NCBI GenBank assembly: GCA_045124015.1
Contig: JBGVLA010000125.1
Span: forward strand, 1 to 47,513
Source of the DNA: QALR01 sp045124015
Lineage (GTDB): Bacteria > Bacillota > Clostridia > Oscillospirales > CAG-272
Length of the DNA: 47,513 bases
Direction of reading: 5' to 3'
Part shown: in pieces, positions 47,060 through 47,513 of the stretch
Layout: the number at the start of each line of letters is the position of its first letter
Position numbering within the stretch: the stretch's first letter is position 1
Program-made: the position numbers and the translations under genes
Notes under the pieces: model-generated
What the model was told of the DNA's origin: nothing
The model's database searches: none
What the model saw: only the letters and a program-made list of their open reading frames with translations

Positions 47060-47513
47060 ATGGGTCAGAAAGTTAATCCTCACGGTCTCCGTGTAGGTGT
47101 TATCAAAGATTGGGACTCGAGATGGTTCGCAAAGGACGCTGATTTCGGCGATACCCTCGTTTCCGACTATAAAATCAGAAAATATCTGAAAGAAAAACTC
47201 AAAGTCGCAGGCGTTCCGAAGATTGAAATCGAACGTAGCAATACCGGCGTAAAAGTCGTTATTCACTGCGCGAAGCCCGGTGTTGTAATCGGTCGCGGCG
47301 GTGCTGAGATCGAAAAACTCCGTGTTTCTCTTGAGCAGATGACAGGCAAGTCCGTAAGCGTAAACGTTGCGGAAGTTAAGAGCCCTGACATGAACGCTCA
47401 GCTCGTTGCTGAATCCATCGCAGAACAGCTCGAAAAGAGAGTTGCATTCCGCCGTGCGATGAAGCAGGCTATCGGCAGAACCATGCGTCTCGGCGCAAAG
47501 GGTATCAAGATCT
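47060..47513 (+). CDS. rpsC: 30S ribosomal protein S3 (partial, cut by window end)
   Basis: The first 151 residues of S3 are present; the gene continues beyond the window. MGQKVNPHGLRVGVIKDWDS is the universal start. The KH type 2 domain carries VIGRGGAEI (about residues 76-84), and IAEQLEKRVAFRRAMKQAI starts the C-terminal domain. TGGAGG precedes the ATG at 47060. The gene order rpsJ-rplC-rplD-rplW-rplB-rpsS-rplV-rpsC is that of the standard S10 operon; rplP and rpmC are expected next. Confidence 0.98.
   Translation, partial: MGQKVNPHGLRVGVIKDWDSRWFAKDADFGDTLVSDYKIRKYLKEKLKVAGVPKIEIERSNTGVKVVIHCAKPGVVIGRGGAEIEKLRVSLEQMTGKSVSVNVAEVKSPDMNAQLVAESIAEQLEKRVAFRRAMKQAIGRTMRLGAKGIKI

Overview
The window looks like a chromosome segment of an anaerobic, probably gut-dwelling member of Bacillota, class Clostridia. 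This rests on strong TTGACA/TATAAT-type promoters and AGGAGG ribosome-binding sites, a minus-strand murB-whiA-dnaE block, a GlgC+GlgD glycogen pathway, a bile-salt-hydrolase-like enzyme, a GH29 fucosidase, and the start of an S10 ribosomal-protein operon. No prophage, insertion sequence, rRNA or CRISPR array is visible. The species cannot be named from the sequence alone.

Layout. 0.2-5.9 kb: an unknown membrane protein, a LytTR regulator coupled to a LiaF-like membrane protein, an alpha/beta hydrolase, then a MoxR / DUF58 / DUF4129-like operon. 5.9-14.3 kb: mostly short transcription units separated by good terminators and promoters: a choloylglycine-hydrolase family enzyme, a DUF4097 lipoprotein, two tandem endonuclease/exonuclease/phosphatase paralogues followed by an ADP-ribosylglycohydrolase, an unknown membrane-anchored protein, a ribokinase-like PfkB kinase and an MFS transporter. 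14.4-17.3 kb: a copper-resistance operon (csoR-copA) with two CsoR-type operators. Its CopA carries a C-terminal CopZ-like domain that has its own in-frame ribosome-binding site and ATG. 17.3-23.9 kb (minus strand): murB, whiA, dnaE, an XRE/zinc-ribbon regulator and a small membrane protein. 23.9-27.1 kb (plus strand): a Crp/Fnr regulator and a complete NitT/TauT-like ABC importer.

27.1-41.6 kb is a storage and external glycan region. A roughly 320-nt promoter-led, structured untranslated region precedes glgC-glgD. Then come glgA, glgP and a GH13 alpha-glycosidase coupled to a tiny lipoprotein with an Ada-like Cys motif. These are followed by GH31, a ThyX-reminiscent orphan, GH29 and a MalY/PatB-type aminotransferase. 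Together they cover ADP-glucose synthesis, glucan elongation, phosphorolysis and glycoside hydrolysis.

41.6-43.0 kb (minus strand): a TSCPD-domain protein, tRNA-Arg(CCG), an array of GATAT-flanked hairpins and trmO. 43.2 kb to the end: the S10 operon (rpsJ, rplC, rplD, rplW, rplB, rpsS, rplV, partial rpsC). It is preceded by a roughly 300-nt structured leader and has an unusually long hairpin-containing gap between rpsJ and rplC.

Most distinctive signals: the possible two-product copA/copZ gene, the glgC upstream RNA, the S10 leader plus rpsJ-rplC hairpins, the hairpin array beside tRNA-Arg, and the ThyX-like orphan within a glycosidase operon.
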